Part shown: positions 1 to 23,082 of the stretch, in pieces
Numbering within the stretch: position 1 is the first letter of the stretch
Layout: each line of letters opens with the position of its first letter
Origin: Zygnema circumcarinatum
Taxonomy: Eukaryota; Streptophyta; Zygnematophyceae; Zygnematales; Zygnemataceae
Assembly: GCA_037447605.1 (NCBI GenBank)
Contig: CM074807.1
Location: 3,992,596 to 4,033,662 of the forward strand
Direction of reading: 5' to 3'
Length of the DNA: 41,067 nt
Program-made: the position numbers and the translations under genes
The notes under the pieces: model-generated
Seen by the model: only the letters and a program-made list of their open reading frames with translations
What the model was told of the DNA's origin: nothing
Database searches by the model: none

Positions 1-173
1 GTAGAGAGAGGCGGGGAGAGGGGAGATGGGGAGGGAGAGGTTAGAGGCGAGAGGAGAGGACGCGAGAGAGGGAGAGAGAGAGAGAGCGAGAGAGACAGAA
101 AGAGAGAGAGAGACAGGGAGAGAGAGAGAGTGTGAGGGAGAGTTGAGATTGAGGGTTTGACAGAGGGTGATAC
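1..173. repeat. GA-rich low-complexity sequence (PLAC8 intron 4)
   Basis: Imperfect GA/GGGA repeats. On the minus (gene) strand this is a CT-rich tract downstream of the GTATCA donor at 173-168 of the PLAC8 gene. The final PLAC8 exon is not visible and must lie left of the window. Confidence 0.7.
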
Positions 174-3578
<3,405 letters not shown>

Positions 3579-3607
3579 GGTTACAGTCTGCTCGCAGCCA
3601 TGCTCCC

Positions 3608-3702
3608 AAACCCTAAATGATCGGAAACCCTTAATAAGTGATCCCCACCCTGCAGACTAACCCTAAATGGCCCCTTTTTGAGCCCCCCACACAAACCCTA
3701 AA
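3608..3702 (-). promoter_or_regulatory. Three telo-box motifs upstream of the PLAC8 start
   Basis: AAACCCTAAA at 3608-3617, AACCCTAAA at 3659-3667 and AAACCCTAAA at 3693-3702 lie 30-125 bp upstream of the proposed start codon at 3578. In plants the telo-box is a known element of promoters and 5' leaders of growth-related genes. A regulatory role here is inferred from motif and position. Confidence 0.5.
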
Positions 3703-3932
3703 GAAGCTCAAGTACACAGCCGGCACCTCCTCCACTTTACAATGCCAGCTCTCCTGCAAATACAACTCCTCTCTCCCATTCTCCGCCGCTTCCAGCTGAC
3801 ATGCTTGCAATGTGACCTCTACTTAATCTTCGTCGTGTGTATCCAAATGTGTTATCCTACATGCATACAATTGAGGAATTATAAATAGTATGATGCAGAT
3901 GAAATCTTCTCATCATTAGATGACCTTTTTAA

Positions 3933-3940
3933 TATATTAA
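3933..3940. repeat. Left 8-bp target-site duplication of foldback element
   Basis: TATATTAA directly precedes the element end GGGTAGTGAT and is repeated exactly at 4851-4858 after the other end ATCACTACCC. Confidence 0.8.
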
Positions 3941-4160
3941 GGGTAGTGATATTTCCACCCCTTTTTTGGATCCAAACACCCCTTCCCGGCCGGGCAGAGT
4001 TCAAAAGGGATTAAAAACAGAAAATGCTTTTTTCACACCTTTTTGGAATCGATACCCACCTTCTTCCGTCGGCTGATTTTATTTTTGCTAACCAAGGAAA
4101 ATGATACCCCGTCATCGCATTTTGAATACTGTATCCCGCCTGCCTGAATTTTTGCGGAAA
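3941..4160 (+). repeat. Left terminal inverted repeat
   Basis: Pairs with 4640-4850 with a few mismatches and small indels over about 215 bp. Confidence 0.8.
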
Positions 4161-4639
4161 GAAATATCTGCCTGCCCGAATCCGCTCGGAGCGCAGATCT
4201 GTCCACCACGTGGGTCGTGTCAACATCGCGCTGTCGATTCCTCGCAGATCACACCACCGCAGATCACCGTTCGATCTGCGCCGGGCTCGATCTTAGCGAA
4301 TGGAAAGCGCCCACGAGTCCCGCCAAAGCCGGATCGCACGTGCGAGTGCGCGCGTCCCTCGGCCCGAGATCTCGTCATTGTTAGCTCTCAGCCAATCAAC
4401 ATCTGCCACGTGTTTAATTTTCGACGTGGAAAATTTTGATTGGTTTAAGATCTCAATGTACGAAATTTTGGGTTCCTCAAGTTCGACCGTACGACATTTG
4501 TACGGACAAACGTTTGAGAGGACTTTTGGCGGGATACGTGGGCGCGTGCCATGCGCTGTGACCGAGCCCGGCTGCAGATCAAATAGTGATCTGCCGTGTT
4601 GCGATCTGCGTCGGAATCGACGGCTGCGATTGACCGCAC

Positions 4640-4850
4640 GCGTGAAAAAAAATTCAGGTAGGCGGGATATTCAAATGGGGTGACGGGTTATCATTTTCCT
4701 TGTTTCGCAGAAATAAAATCTGCCGATGGAGGGTGGTATCGATTCCAAAAAGGTGTGAAGAAAGCATTTTCCGTTTTTAATCCTTTTTGAAATCTGCCCG
4801 GCCGGGAAGGGGTGTTTGGATCCAAAAAAGGGGTGGAAATATCACTACCC
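4640..4850 (-). repeat. Right terminal inverted repeat
   Basis: Reverse complement of 3941-4160, ending in ATCACTACCC and followed by the TATATTAA target duplication. Confidence 0.8.
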
Positions 4851-4854
4851 TATA

Positions 4855-5732
4855 TTAAAAACGGAAAATGCTTTCTTCACACCTTTTTGGAATCGATACC
4901 CACCTTCTTCCGTCGGCTGATTTTATTTGCTAACCAAGGAAAATGATACCCCGTCACCGCATTTTGGAATACTGTATCCCGCCTCCCTGATTTTTTTTTT
5001 TGAGGGAAAGAAATATCTGCCTGCCCGAATCCGCTCGGGGCGGAAGATCCGTCCCCACGAGATCGTACGCGGTGTTCGTTCTTTCACAGGCCGGTGTCGA
5101 CGTATCTAGCCGATTTCCTCGCAGACGTGTACCACTGCAGACATCACCGTTCCGATCTGCAGCCGGGCTCGATCTTAGCGAATGGAAAGCGCCCACGAGT
5201 CCCGTCAAAGCCAAACCGCACGTGCGAGTGCGCGCGTCCCTCGGCCGGAGATCTCGTCATTGTTACCTCCCAGCCAATCAACATCTTCCACGTGTTACAT
5301 TTTGACATGGAAAATTTTGATTGGTTTAAGATCTTAATGTACGAAATTTTGGGTTCCTCAAGTTGCGACCGTATGACATTTGTACGGACATACTTTTGAG
5401 AGGACTTTGGCGGGATACGTGGGCCCGTGCCATGCGCTGTGACCGAGCCCGGCTGCAGATCAAATAGTGATCTGCCGTGTGGCGATCTGCGAGGGAATCG
5501 ACGGCTGCGATTGACCGCACGCGTGAAAAAAAAAATCAGGTAGGCGGGATATTCAAATTGGGTGACGGGTTATCATTTTCCTTGTTTCGCAGAAAGAAAA
5601 TCTGCCGATGGAGGGTGGTATCGATTCCAAAAAGGTGTGAAAAAAGCATTTTCCGTTTTTAATCCTTTTTGAAACCTGCCCGGCCGGGAAGGGGTGTTTG
5701 GATCCAAAAAAGGGGTGGAAATATCACTACCC
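4855..5732. mobile_element. Second, left-truncated tandem copy of the foldback element
   Basis: This copy repeats 4011-4850 almost base for base but lacks the first 70 bp (the GGGTAGTGAT end through the GGCCGGGCAGA block). The right end again reads ATCACTACCC followed by TATATTAAAA (5733-5742). The junction at 4851-4863 joins the right flank TATATTAAAA to an internal TIR site at the shared string ATTAAAAAC. This points to a tandem duplication through short homology rather than a second transposition. Confidence 0.8.
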
Positions 5733-5740
5733 TATATTAA

Positions 5741-7391
5741 AACCAGAATAATAAGGGCAGCCACGAAGGGCCGAAGGCGCGTTTCCAGAAACGATCCTCG
5801 TCCTACAACGGACCTGGTTCATCTCGTCATAGAGAACAATTTACACGTGTGAGGCGGAACCATTCACACCTGCAGGTCACAATTGTAGCCATTCGCACAT
5901 GACCCTTTTCCCTTTTTCCTTTTCTCCATCGTTGTAATTTGGAACTGCTCGCACTACAATGCCTTCACATTTTTTGATTTCTATATTTTGTGATGTAAGG
6001 AGAAAGTGGTGTTTGTTTGTCCTTTGCTATCACCTTCTCACAGTAAGCAATGAAATGAGTTCGCATCCTTCATATTCACATTGGGCCGTTTCAATTCACA
6101 GTCATTATCAAGCTAAATCAAGCTTGTTTGTTGGGAGCAGCGCCCCCACTTAGTCGCTCATTGCACCAAACATGCCCAGCAAAGTCACAGCGAAAATATG
6201 AACGCTGGGCATCAGGAGCCACAAGCTTTACTTGTCGCCCTCTCCAACCACGAAAACTAACCCCTCCACCTTCTAAAGGGCCTCCCCCACAAGCCCCCAA
6301 AACAGCTACCCCAATCCCAAAGAGGGCGCCAATCTTCTAAAAATCAGCCCCCCCCAACCTAAGAACGGGCCCCCAAAACATAACAACAGGCCCCCCAAAC
6401 CTATAACCCACCCCCCCCCCCCCCCCCCTCCCCCCTCCAATCATAGAAACAACCCCCAATACCTAAAACAGCCCCTCCAAAACCAATGTAAGCAGCCCCC
6501 CCGACCTAAATCCAAAAAGCAGCCTGTCAGCCTTAGAAAAGCCCAACCCTGCAAACAGGGCCACCGACTTTAAAATAGCCCTCCAGTCCTAGACACAGCC
6601 CCTCCCCAGAAAAGCGGGGCCTTCAATCCAAGAAACAGGCCCCCCAACCCTAAAAACAGCCGGCCAACCCTCACAACAGCCACCCAATCCTAAAAACAAC
6701 TCTACAATCCCCCAAAAAAGCTCCCCTAATCCCACAAACAGTCAACCATTCCTAAAAACAGTTCTACACACAGTTCAAAGACTAGTAAAGCAGACGCTTT
6801 AAGCAAAACAGCCTCCACTCTTATAATCGTTCAAATTCACAACAAGACCTTAATTTTAAAAAAGCCTCTGACAAGACTCCCCGATGGACATTATTGACCT
6901 CCAACCTAACACCACTCTTAACCTGCTTTAAACTGCAGGCTCGGCAAGCCCAAAACTACAAGACGAAGTGTGATATATCTGCCCTAAACAATCAAACAGG
7001 GAACTTCCGTCGACGAGCATGCGATGTAGCAGCGATTTTACTTCAACGTCGACCGTAGCATCACTCGTGCTCATGCAATGCAGCGTTTGCATCACTGCAT
7101 GCATCGCCCCTCTTCAGCATCACGCACCGAACTTCAAATAACTTTAGATAGTGTACAGCTTATAACTCGGAGAGGAACGTTGAAATTTGGAATCTGATTG
7201 GCCAGCAAACGTCGACAAATGCAAATTGCCGCCATTCCCTCGAACGCGGATTCAACCCAAACACCGAAACTTTCAAAACTTTAAACCTTCAAAACTCCGT
7301 GACTTTATAACATTCAAAAGTGGGCCCCCTCCTTTGGTGTGCTTGGCTTTGCTAGATGCCGCAAGTTCCCAAGTTTTGTTCGATCTTCCGC
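5741..7391. other. Gene-free interval between foldback copies and UVR-ApaG gene
   Basis: No convincing exon seen on either strand. It holds a C-rich degenerate minisatellite (about 6330-6780) and otherwise unique sequence. The 3' UTR of the UVR-ApaG gene (minus strand, stop at 7392) presumably starts at its right edge. Confidence 0.5.
6330..6780. repeat. C-rich degenerate minisatellite
   Basis: Roughly 18-25-bp units of the type CCTAAAAACAGCCCCCCAAC recur with much variation, including a C-run near 6410-6428. Units are recognisable at, for example, 6490-6510, 6635-6660 and 6690-6720. No coding potential. Confidence 0.7.
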
Positions 7392-10300
7392 TTACAATTC
7401 ATCATCGTTCACGTTGAGAGCAAAGGGACCAACTTTCACATCGAAAGGAGAGGGCGTCACGTCGTCGCAATAGATCATCTCATACTCACCTTCCTGTGTC
7501 ACACGAAGCAAATGAAGTCACATCAGAATTCCGAAGCAAAGCAATACTACAAAATCACATTATACTAAAGACTAGAAAGGAGGGGGGAATGGGAGAGTGG
7601 GAGAGGGAAGGGAAGGGCGGTGGAGGCGGAGGAGGGAGGAGGAAAGATCCAAACTTTCAACATTATCGACATTGTCGCCAACATACACTTATAATGGTCT
7701 AAACTTCAAGAGTCATCGCACGTAAATTCTTGCCTTCCACACACTTCACTACTATTTTGTAAACCAGTCTCACATAGGTTGACCTGCCTGCAATTATGAT
7801 TCGTTTCACACCCTTCGCAGAAGTCGGACAGTAAGATAATTGTTTGGACATTTGGGAAGCGGAACGTTGCCAGCCCTTCAGCGTTGCCAGCCATTCAGCG
7901 TTTCCAGCGTTTTCGTTATGGAAAAACGATCATGTACGACCCAAATATATGTCTACAAGGTACTAGCGTCACTAGTAGACCGACTTACAGATAAGACGGT
8001 TACAGTGTGAGAGAGAAAGTGGTAGAGGAGAGTGAGAGGGGGGGAAAGGGGGGAGCGAGGAACGAGTCAATCATCTTGACTCTCAAAAAAAAAAACCCAG
8101 AAGCAGTGACTACTCAAGATAAGGAACATATCGGCAGAGAAACACTCGATAGATAGGGAATTCGGCATGGAGACATTACCATAGTCCCAGATGGCGTCCT
8201 TAACGGGCATGCTGAAGTATACTCAAAACTCGCACCAGGTCGTAGTACAGGCTGTTCACCAATAACACCTGGACCCCTGCATCCTTCCCATATGCAACAC
8301 ACAGGCAATTCCTCGTGAATTCTTTGTTTCGCAAATTGATTCATATTTCTTACATTTTGAAAGTTCCAACAACACCAGCATACATAACAACAACACTGCC
8401 AAACCACCCGCAAAATGACACCGTGAATATATACAGGACTGAAGGACGGATTAGTTGGCATCCACGTGAATCATTTCCACTGGTGAAAGATTGCCTTCAC
8501 ATTTTAGAGTCCAAAATGAACTTGTCTCAGAGAGAAAGTGCCGGCCATGACATGCAAAAAATATACAAATTCCTCTTCCTGAAAAAATTGAGTATCGCAA
8601 TGGTCACCAACACTCATCGCTCCAACATTCTTACCCAAAAGAAAAATATGCTTAATTATAATTCTCACCTTACTTCTTCTACTCGCCCATTTGCGTCTGT
8701 GATGACCCAATGGCGGTTCAACAGCTGGACTGGACGGGACCCCTCGTTCGTGATTCGAATGCGATATGCGAAGAAGTATTGATGCCGAGAAGGTGTGCTC
8801 CTATCTCTCACATATATACTTCGCACACGTACTCTTACTCCCTGTGAGACACCAATATTCAGTAGGGAGCATAATCACTGAAAATGAACAGCATTTCAAC
8901 GTCAAATATGATAATAGCTTTCCACCAAGGATTCAAGATACTCTACTGTTCAGATGTGACACTGTTTGTTTCATACATTTGCGGCAGTTGGAAAAACAAA
9001 TAATAGACAACCCCGCATCCCGAACAGCTGCTGGTTCCAAACTGACGAGAAGGGACGAAGTTCCATATGCTTTCCGAAACAGATGTGAATGAATTTCCGT
9101 ACAACAGTCATCAAAACATCGAAAGAGAAAGAGAGATAAAAAAAAAGAGGAGAAAAGAACATGTACCTTCGTCGCTGTGTCACTAGAACATCTTATGATT
9201 AGTTTTTTTTCCTCAACTTCTGGAGGTGCAATTCGACGTAGTTCATCCCGATATTGGGCCGCGTCCTGTAATATCTCACACAAGCAATCCATAAAAATAC
9301 TTATCAAGTTATCGTTCATACAGAGTCCAGCATCAAATACATCAATTGGACAGATCGCACTACCCTTCGGAGTACTCCTCCATATCTCAACCAAAATCTT
9401 CAGGAGCAGAAAGAAAGTGCTGATGCATTCAGCTATAATCTTTTCGCTCTTTCCAAAAAGCGAGACGCCCTAGACGGTCAATCGAGATGTTAACGAAACA
9501 AAGACAACAAACACCCTTACAGACTTACCGCATAGCGTTCCTCTACAATTGCTTGAGCTAGCAGCTTCTGTAACTGGAAAACTGGTTCTCTCTCCTCCAA
9601 CGACTTCATCAAGTCACGGACCTTTGCAGCTTCTGCATAATCCTGCAGAAAAGAAAAGGGAAAATCAATGAATTAGGAACTGCAGAAGCCCAGAAACATC
9701 AGCAATTGACCACATTGCTAGCTTTTTAGTAGACTCATGACGAAAACAATGCATGAATGACAATATCTATGCAGTACTGCCGAACAAGGATACCAGAGGA
9801 GCAGCCAGAGAGCCTGCCCTGTATCATTACCATCTAGGTTCAATCGCAGTGGACAAAGGTGAAAAAAAATAATGTGAAACGCAAACACCGCAAAACCTAA
9901 AGAAGTCGCAAAGGTCACATTTGACTCAAGCCGATTAGAAAGACAGCAAATTCTCTTTGACAAAGTGGCAGGTTATGCATTTACTTTTCTAAAGCTCTGC
10001 ATACATAAGAACTGCCATCCAAATGCGTTAAGGAGCTCGCCCTAGCACGTCCTCAACCTGCAACCTAGGTCATGACACTCTACGGCTTTGAAAAACAAAC
10101 GACGAGAAAGAGCGTTCAGCAGGTAAGTCACACCATGAAGGTGACTCTTGCAAGGATCTCAATCCTTAAAGGCTTCTGGCACCCACAAATATCTGTAACT
10201 ATTTCTAACTGAGCAAATCCAGGTTTGTGTACTAAGAAGTCACAGGATTCAATTTCACCTCGTTCTGTGTTGCTTCATTCATCTGCCGCTGCAATAATCG

Positions 10301-10576
10301 CAGCATTTCTGAAACCTTGACGCCATTCTCAACGCCCTCTCCGGAGGTTCCAGCACCTCCAGTAGCAACTTTTCCTTGATTGCTTCCTTCACCTCCTTCC
10401 ATTCTGACAACGCAATGTCTCCTCCTTATCTGATACGCGTTTCTGCTGCATGCTGCCTTCAAACTTTTCTGACTGCTTACTTTCAACTGAATACCGCTGC
10501 TGCTGCTGTTAGAACACGCTGCAAGAGAGGACAGCCTGCTATTTGCAATAATCAATGTTTTGCCAAGCGCCTCCAT
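7392..10576 (-). CDS. UVR-motif and ApaG-domain protein, probably chloroplast-targeted
   Basis: Complete minus-strand gene with six exons: 10576-10259, 9642-9529, 9265-9167, 8841-8669, 8276-8180 and 7493-7392 (903 nt, 300 aa plus TAA). All introns are GT-AG and phases match. Residues 1-58 are Ser/Ala/Arg-rich like a chloroplast transit peptide, with a likely processing area near [10 protein letters not shown]. Residues 107-155 contain paired UVR-type helices ([23 protein letters not shown]). Residues 178-297 form an ApaG (DUF525) domain: [65 protein letters not shown], and the final beta-strand [15 protein letters not shown] motifs are protein-contact helices (as in UvrB/C and plant ClpF); ApaG is a beta-sandwich of uncertain ligand. 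Plants have chloroplast proteins with this architecture; molecular function remains unknown. The exon 5 acceptor has almost no pyrimidine tract. Confidence 0.92.
7866..7911. repeat. Short tandem repeat, 16-17-bp unit
   Basis: About 2.7 copies of a GTTGCCAGCCNTTCAGC unit, inside intron 5 of the UVR-ApaG gene. Confidence 0.75.
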
Positions 10577-11419
10577 GGCTGGAGAGTTACTCTGCCTCAG
10601 TGATGCTCTGTTCCAGAAATGTACTCAACATACCCTAGATGCAGTCTCACTCACCTATTCCCTCCACTCTTCTATCCTCTCCTCAAGCCCTCCTATCCTC
10701 TCTCTCCCCTCTCGTCTCTCGTCCTATCTCCCTCTCCTCGACTCTCTCTCTCCCCTCTATCTCTCTCTCTCACTGTCTCCCTCTCTCTCCCTGTGTTCGG
10801 GCAGATCCAGCTCCCTCTGCCTTCCCCTGAAGCCCACTACTGCCCACTGCACACTGCACTCTAATGTTTAGGTCACAAATATTTACAATTTAATTACACA
10901 AATTACATTTGCCAAATTTTAGGACTATAAAAAACTCGGGGCACAAAAAAAAATTCTCAAAAAAGATTCCAGCTGGAAAGGCATTGGGTCGCCACGTGGC
11001 CGCTCGCCTGCTTCGCGGGAACGAACTCGGGACCAACAGTCTGCGTTCAATTCCAAATACGTACCTTGCAAAATGGGAGATTCCAAGGTTTTGCATTAAA
11101 TATGCAAATTTGCAATGTATGGATCCATTCTTGAAAAATTGGATAGATGATTGAACAAAGAATCAGTTCATAAAAAACGCCCGTAAAATAAAGAAATGTA
11201 CTAAATCTTTTTTCGATGTGTCGTATCAAACAAACGGCGCGCCGGGCTCCCCGGGATCGCGCCTCGAGGCGGGGACCAACCGGGAAAGAATTGTTTTTCA
11301 GGGACTTTTTTATTTCCTTTTTTGGTCCTCGTGTAAATCTCATTCGCCAATATGGTAGCTTTTTGCTTTAAGTTTTTGTCCCCAAACAAAATTCACATAG
11401 CTGGTCCCCTGGTACTACT

Positions 11420-11560
11420 CCATCGTAGTGTATCGTACCGTACCGTATGATACCGTATCGTATTGTAGTATGCTATATCGTTGCTTATCGTTTTATATCG
11501 ATTTGTATCGGAATATACCGTGCCGTATCATATCGAACAACATCGTGTCGTGTCGAGAAC
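11420..11560. repeat. Degenerate CGTAT/CGTAC pentanucleotide repeat
   Basis: Repeated five-base words (CGTAC, CGTAT, CGATT, CGTGT) in loose tandem, resembling the patches at 24385-24480 and 24605-24650. Confidence 0.7.
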
Positions 11561-12149
11561 GGCTATATCCCGGGACCGTGCCTCCAAGGAAACCCTAATT
11601 TCTAGGGAGGTGTGCGCTCTCTCGCGGTCGCAGTGCTGGAGGGAGGAGGCAAGCAGGCAGGTATGTATATGTATGGCTTTGGAAGGTGCAATTTCAAATG
11701 TAAGGTCAAATGGATAAGCAAGGAAAGAGGCTGCATTAAAACAGACCGTTACGGGTATGTGAAACAGTTGCGTCGGGTTTTTTTTTTTTTTTTTTGTAAA
11801 CAATCCTTTTCAGTTAAATTTTCACCAAATGAAATACTGGCCATAATCCTAATCATCTTCCGGCTGGCATGGTGACGACTCTAGAGCTTCAGAACGCTTT
11901 CCGGTACACCTTGCAGAGCTTCAAAAAAAGATACGCCTTTTTTATAATGAAAGCTAAAGTTGAGTTCTTCAGGATTGTGGCACCACATGCTCCAGAGGCC
12001 TTTAAAAAACCGAAGTCTCAGCCTTGAACCCTAAATTTTAAGCCTGAAACCTTGACCCTGAACCCTGAAGCGAAGTGGATTGAGTCGGATCGTGTGAATG
12101 AAGGGACAGATAGTTGAAGCCTGCAATCTCTGAGTACTTCATTTCAAGG

Positions 12150-12385
12150 CGTAAGACAGGTACACGAGAAAGAGAGTGGGGGCGGCTTTAGAGAGGGAGG
12201 GAGTGGGAGTGAGAGAGGGAGAGAGAGAAAGAGAGAGAGAGGTAGAGGGGGAAGCAGAGAGAGAGATATATAGAGAGAGAAAGAGGTCGAGGGGGAGATA
12301 GAGAGAGATGTATAGAGGGAGAGAGCGAGATAGAGGGGGAGCCAGATAGAGAGATTTAGAGAGAGAGAGAGAGAGAGAACCCGCA
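12150..12385. repeat. GA-rich microsatellite upstream of PRP16
   Basis: Interrupted (GA)n/(GGGA)n tract with short TATA patches, no coding meaning. Confidence 0.8.
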
Positions 12386-12943
12386 AAGGTCAAGAAATAG
12401 TTTGAAGCGTCATATCATGTATCAACGAGTTGAGACGCTAAGCACCTGTTCTCTCACTTACACCTTTCCTTAGGTGATTCGCAGTTGATCTGCCAATTTC
12501 TTTCTACAAGTAGAAGGAAATAATCCAAACGTTCCATATCATGTTTCGGAATTTATATACTAGTCACCTAACCTTACCTTCACCAGCTACTGCACTTGGA
12601 GGGAGGGAGCACTTGGCCTTGTAATAAGCCCTAATCATGAACCTTTTACGAGGAAAATTTAAGTTTTGATGGTTATTGCCCCTTCTTCGTCGTCTCCGTC
12701 CTCTCTCCCTCACCTGCAGCTCCCCATCTGTTAATCGGACCTTGTTCTGTTTTATCCTTGCCTTTCTTCCTCAAACATGTCCATCTCTCTCCCCTCTACA
12801 CTCTCCACCCTCTCCAACACTCCTTCGTTTTTATCTCTTCACCTCCTTGTCCCGCACCCACCTCACTTTATCTTTCTCTCATCTCTGCCTCTTTCACACA
12901 ACCATCTCAGTGGGCGCTATTGGTTTGCAATTGCAGCCTCGTA

Positions 12944-22282
<9,339 letters not shown>

Positions 22283-23082
22283 TGAGATTTTTGTTTTGTT
22301 CATCTCAATAGTAGTTGAATCTGGAGTTTTGAATTCTTCTTTTTTTTTTTTTTTTGTTTCCTTTCCCTATGTACGTTGCGGTAGTTGAAGAATGTTTCAA
22401 TTACGAATCAATCCCTCTGCTCTCTCTCTCTCTCTCTCTTCCCCCCTAGCTCTGTCTCTCTCGCTCTCTCTCTTTCTCCTTCTATATGTATGCCCGTCTT
22501 GTAGCACAAAGCCCTGCCGAAAGGTAACTCCGATCTCGGTTGGCTAAGAGACCATAAAGTTGAAAAACATGTGCTTGAAGAAAATATAAATGAAGATCAA
22601 GCAGATTCAAGGATAAAGAGAACGCCTGGAAAAGGGATTTAAGTAGCAAATGCGAGTCCTACAGCCGATCCCCTTTTCAATTTATTCCAGCTCTCCGCAT
22701 ATACAGGGTCTCAGCACATAGAAAGCGAAATTCTAAAACGCCTGGTGCCTACAACCCCAAAAGCTAGAAGCCGCTAGGTAAGGGGTAGGACCTGTTATTC
22801 TATCTCTTGCTGTGCTGTGCTCTTTACATGCTTGCGAAAAGAAAAAAATGATTTCAGACTGCAGAGAATACGCTAACTGCAAAAGGTTCTGCATACATTC
22901 AGCCAAAAGTGGTTGGCGAGCCCTAATCCAGAGCAATCTGTACAGTTCAAATCCGATTTACAGACATCATCGACATCAGCTTAGAGACTGATTCACTCTC
23001 TTTCCTCCAGAAACATCCTCTCTACCCCCCCCCCCCCATTCTCCCTTTCCCAACTTCCTTTCAATGCCGGTGATTTTCATGG
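22283..23082. other. Convergent intergenic region, PRP16 and CHTOP-like 3' ends
   Basis: Both genes point into this 800-bp interval, so it should hold both 3' UTRs. It contains a T-run (22339-22356), CT repeats (22415-22480) and a C-run (about 23027-23038). No exon or RNA gene was recognised. Confidence 0.5.

Larger units (their letters stand above)
3941..4850. mobile_element. Foldback/MITE-like DNA transposon, complete copy
   Basis: The ends are inverted copies: GGGTAGTGATATTTCCACCC at the left and its reverse complement at the right. The strong inverted repeat covers about 3941-4160 against 4640-4850, with motifs such as CCCGGCCGGGCAGA and GGAATCGATACC in both arms. Weaker inverted similarity continues inward (GATCTGC-GCCGGGCTCGATC against GAGCCCGGCTGCAGATC), so most of the 910 bp can fold into one hairpin. 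It is flanked by an 8-bp duplication, TATATTAA. No transposase is encoded. Long arms with an 8-9 bp duplication recall Mutator-like foldback elements; an 8-bp duplication also fits hAT. The superfamily is not resolved. Confidence 0.85.
10577..12943. other. Divergent intergenic region between UVR-ApaG and PRP16
   Basis: The two genes point away from each other, so both promoters should lie here. It contains a CT-rich tract at about 10660-10800, a mixed-sequence block, a CGTAT/CGTAC pentamer patch at 11420-11560, a T-run at 11780, CCCTAA-type motifs near 11592, 12026 and 12630, a GA tract at 12150-12385 and the CT-rich presumptive 5' UTR intron of PRP16 ending at 12936. No exon of another gene was recognised. 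Confidence 0.5.

Noticed and set aside
6330-6780. CRISPR array
   Set aside because: Units are degenerate, have no regular spacers, and the window is eukaryotic.
7187-7568. Plus-strand frames over the last UVR-ApaG exon
   Set aside because: They overlap the minus-strand exon 7493-7392, which completes the ApaG domain in phase and ends in TAA.
10619-10871. Small plus-strand proteins near 10.7 kb
   Set aside because: They come from CT repeats in the leader region of the UVR-ApaG gene on the other strand.
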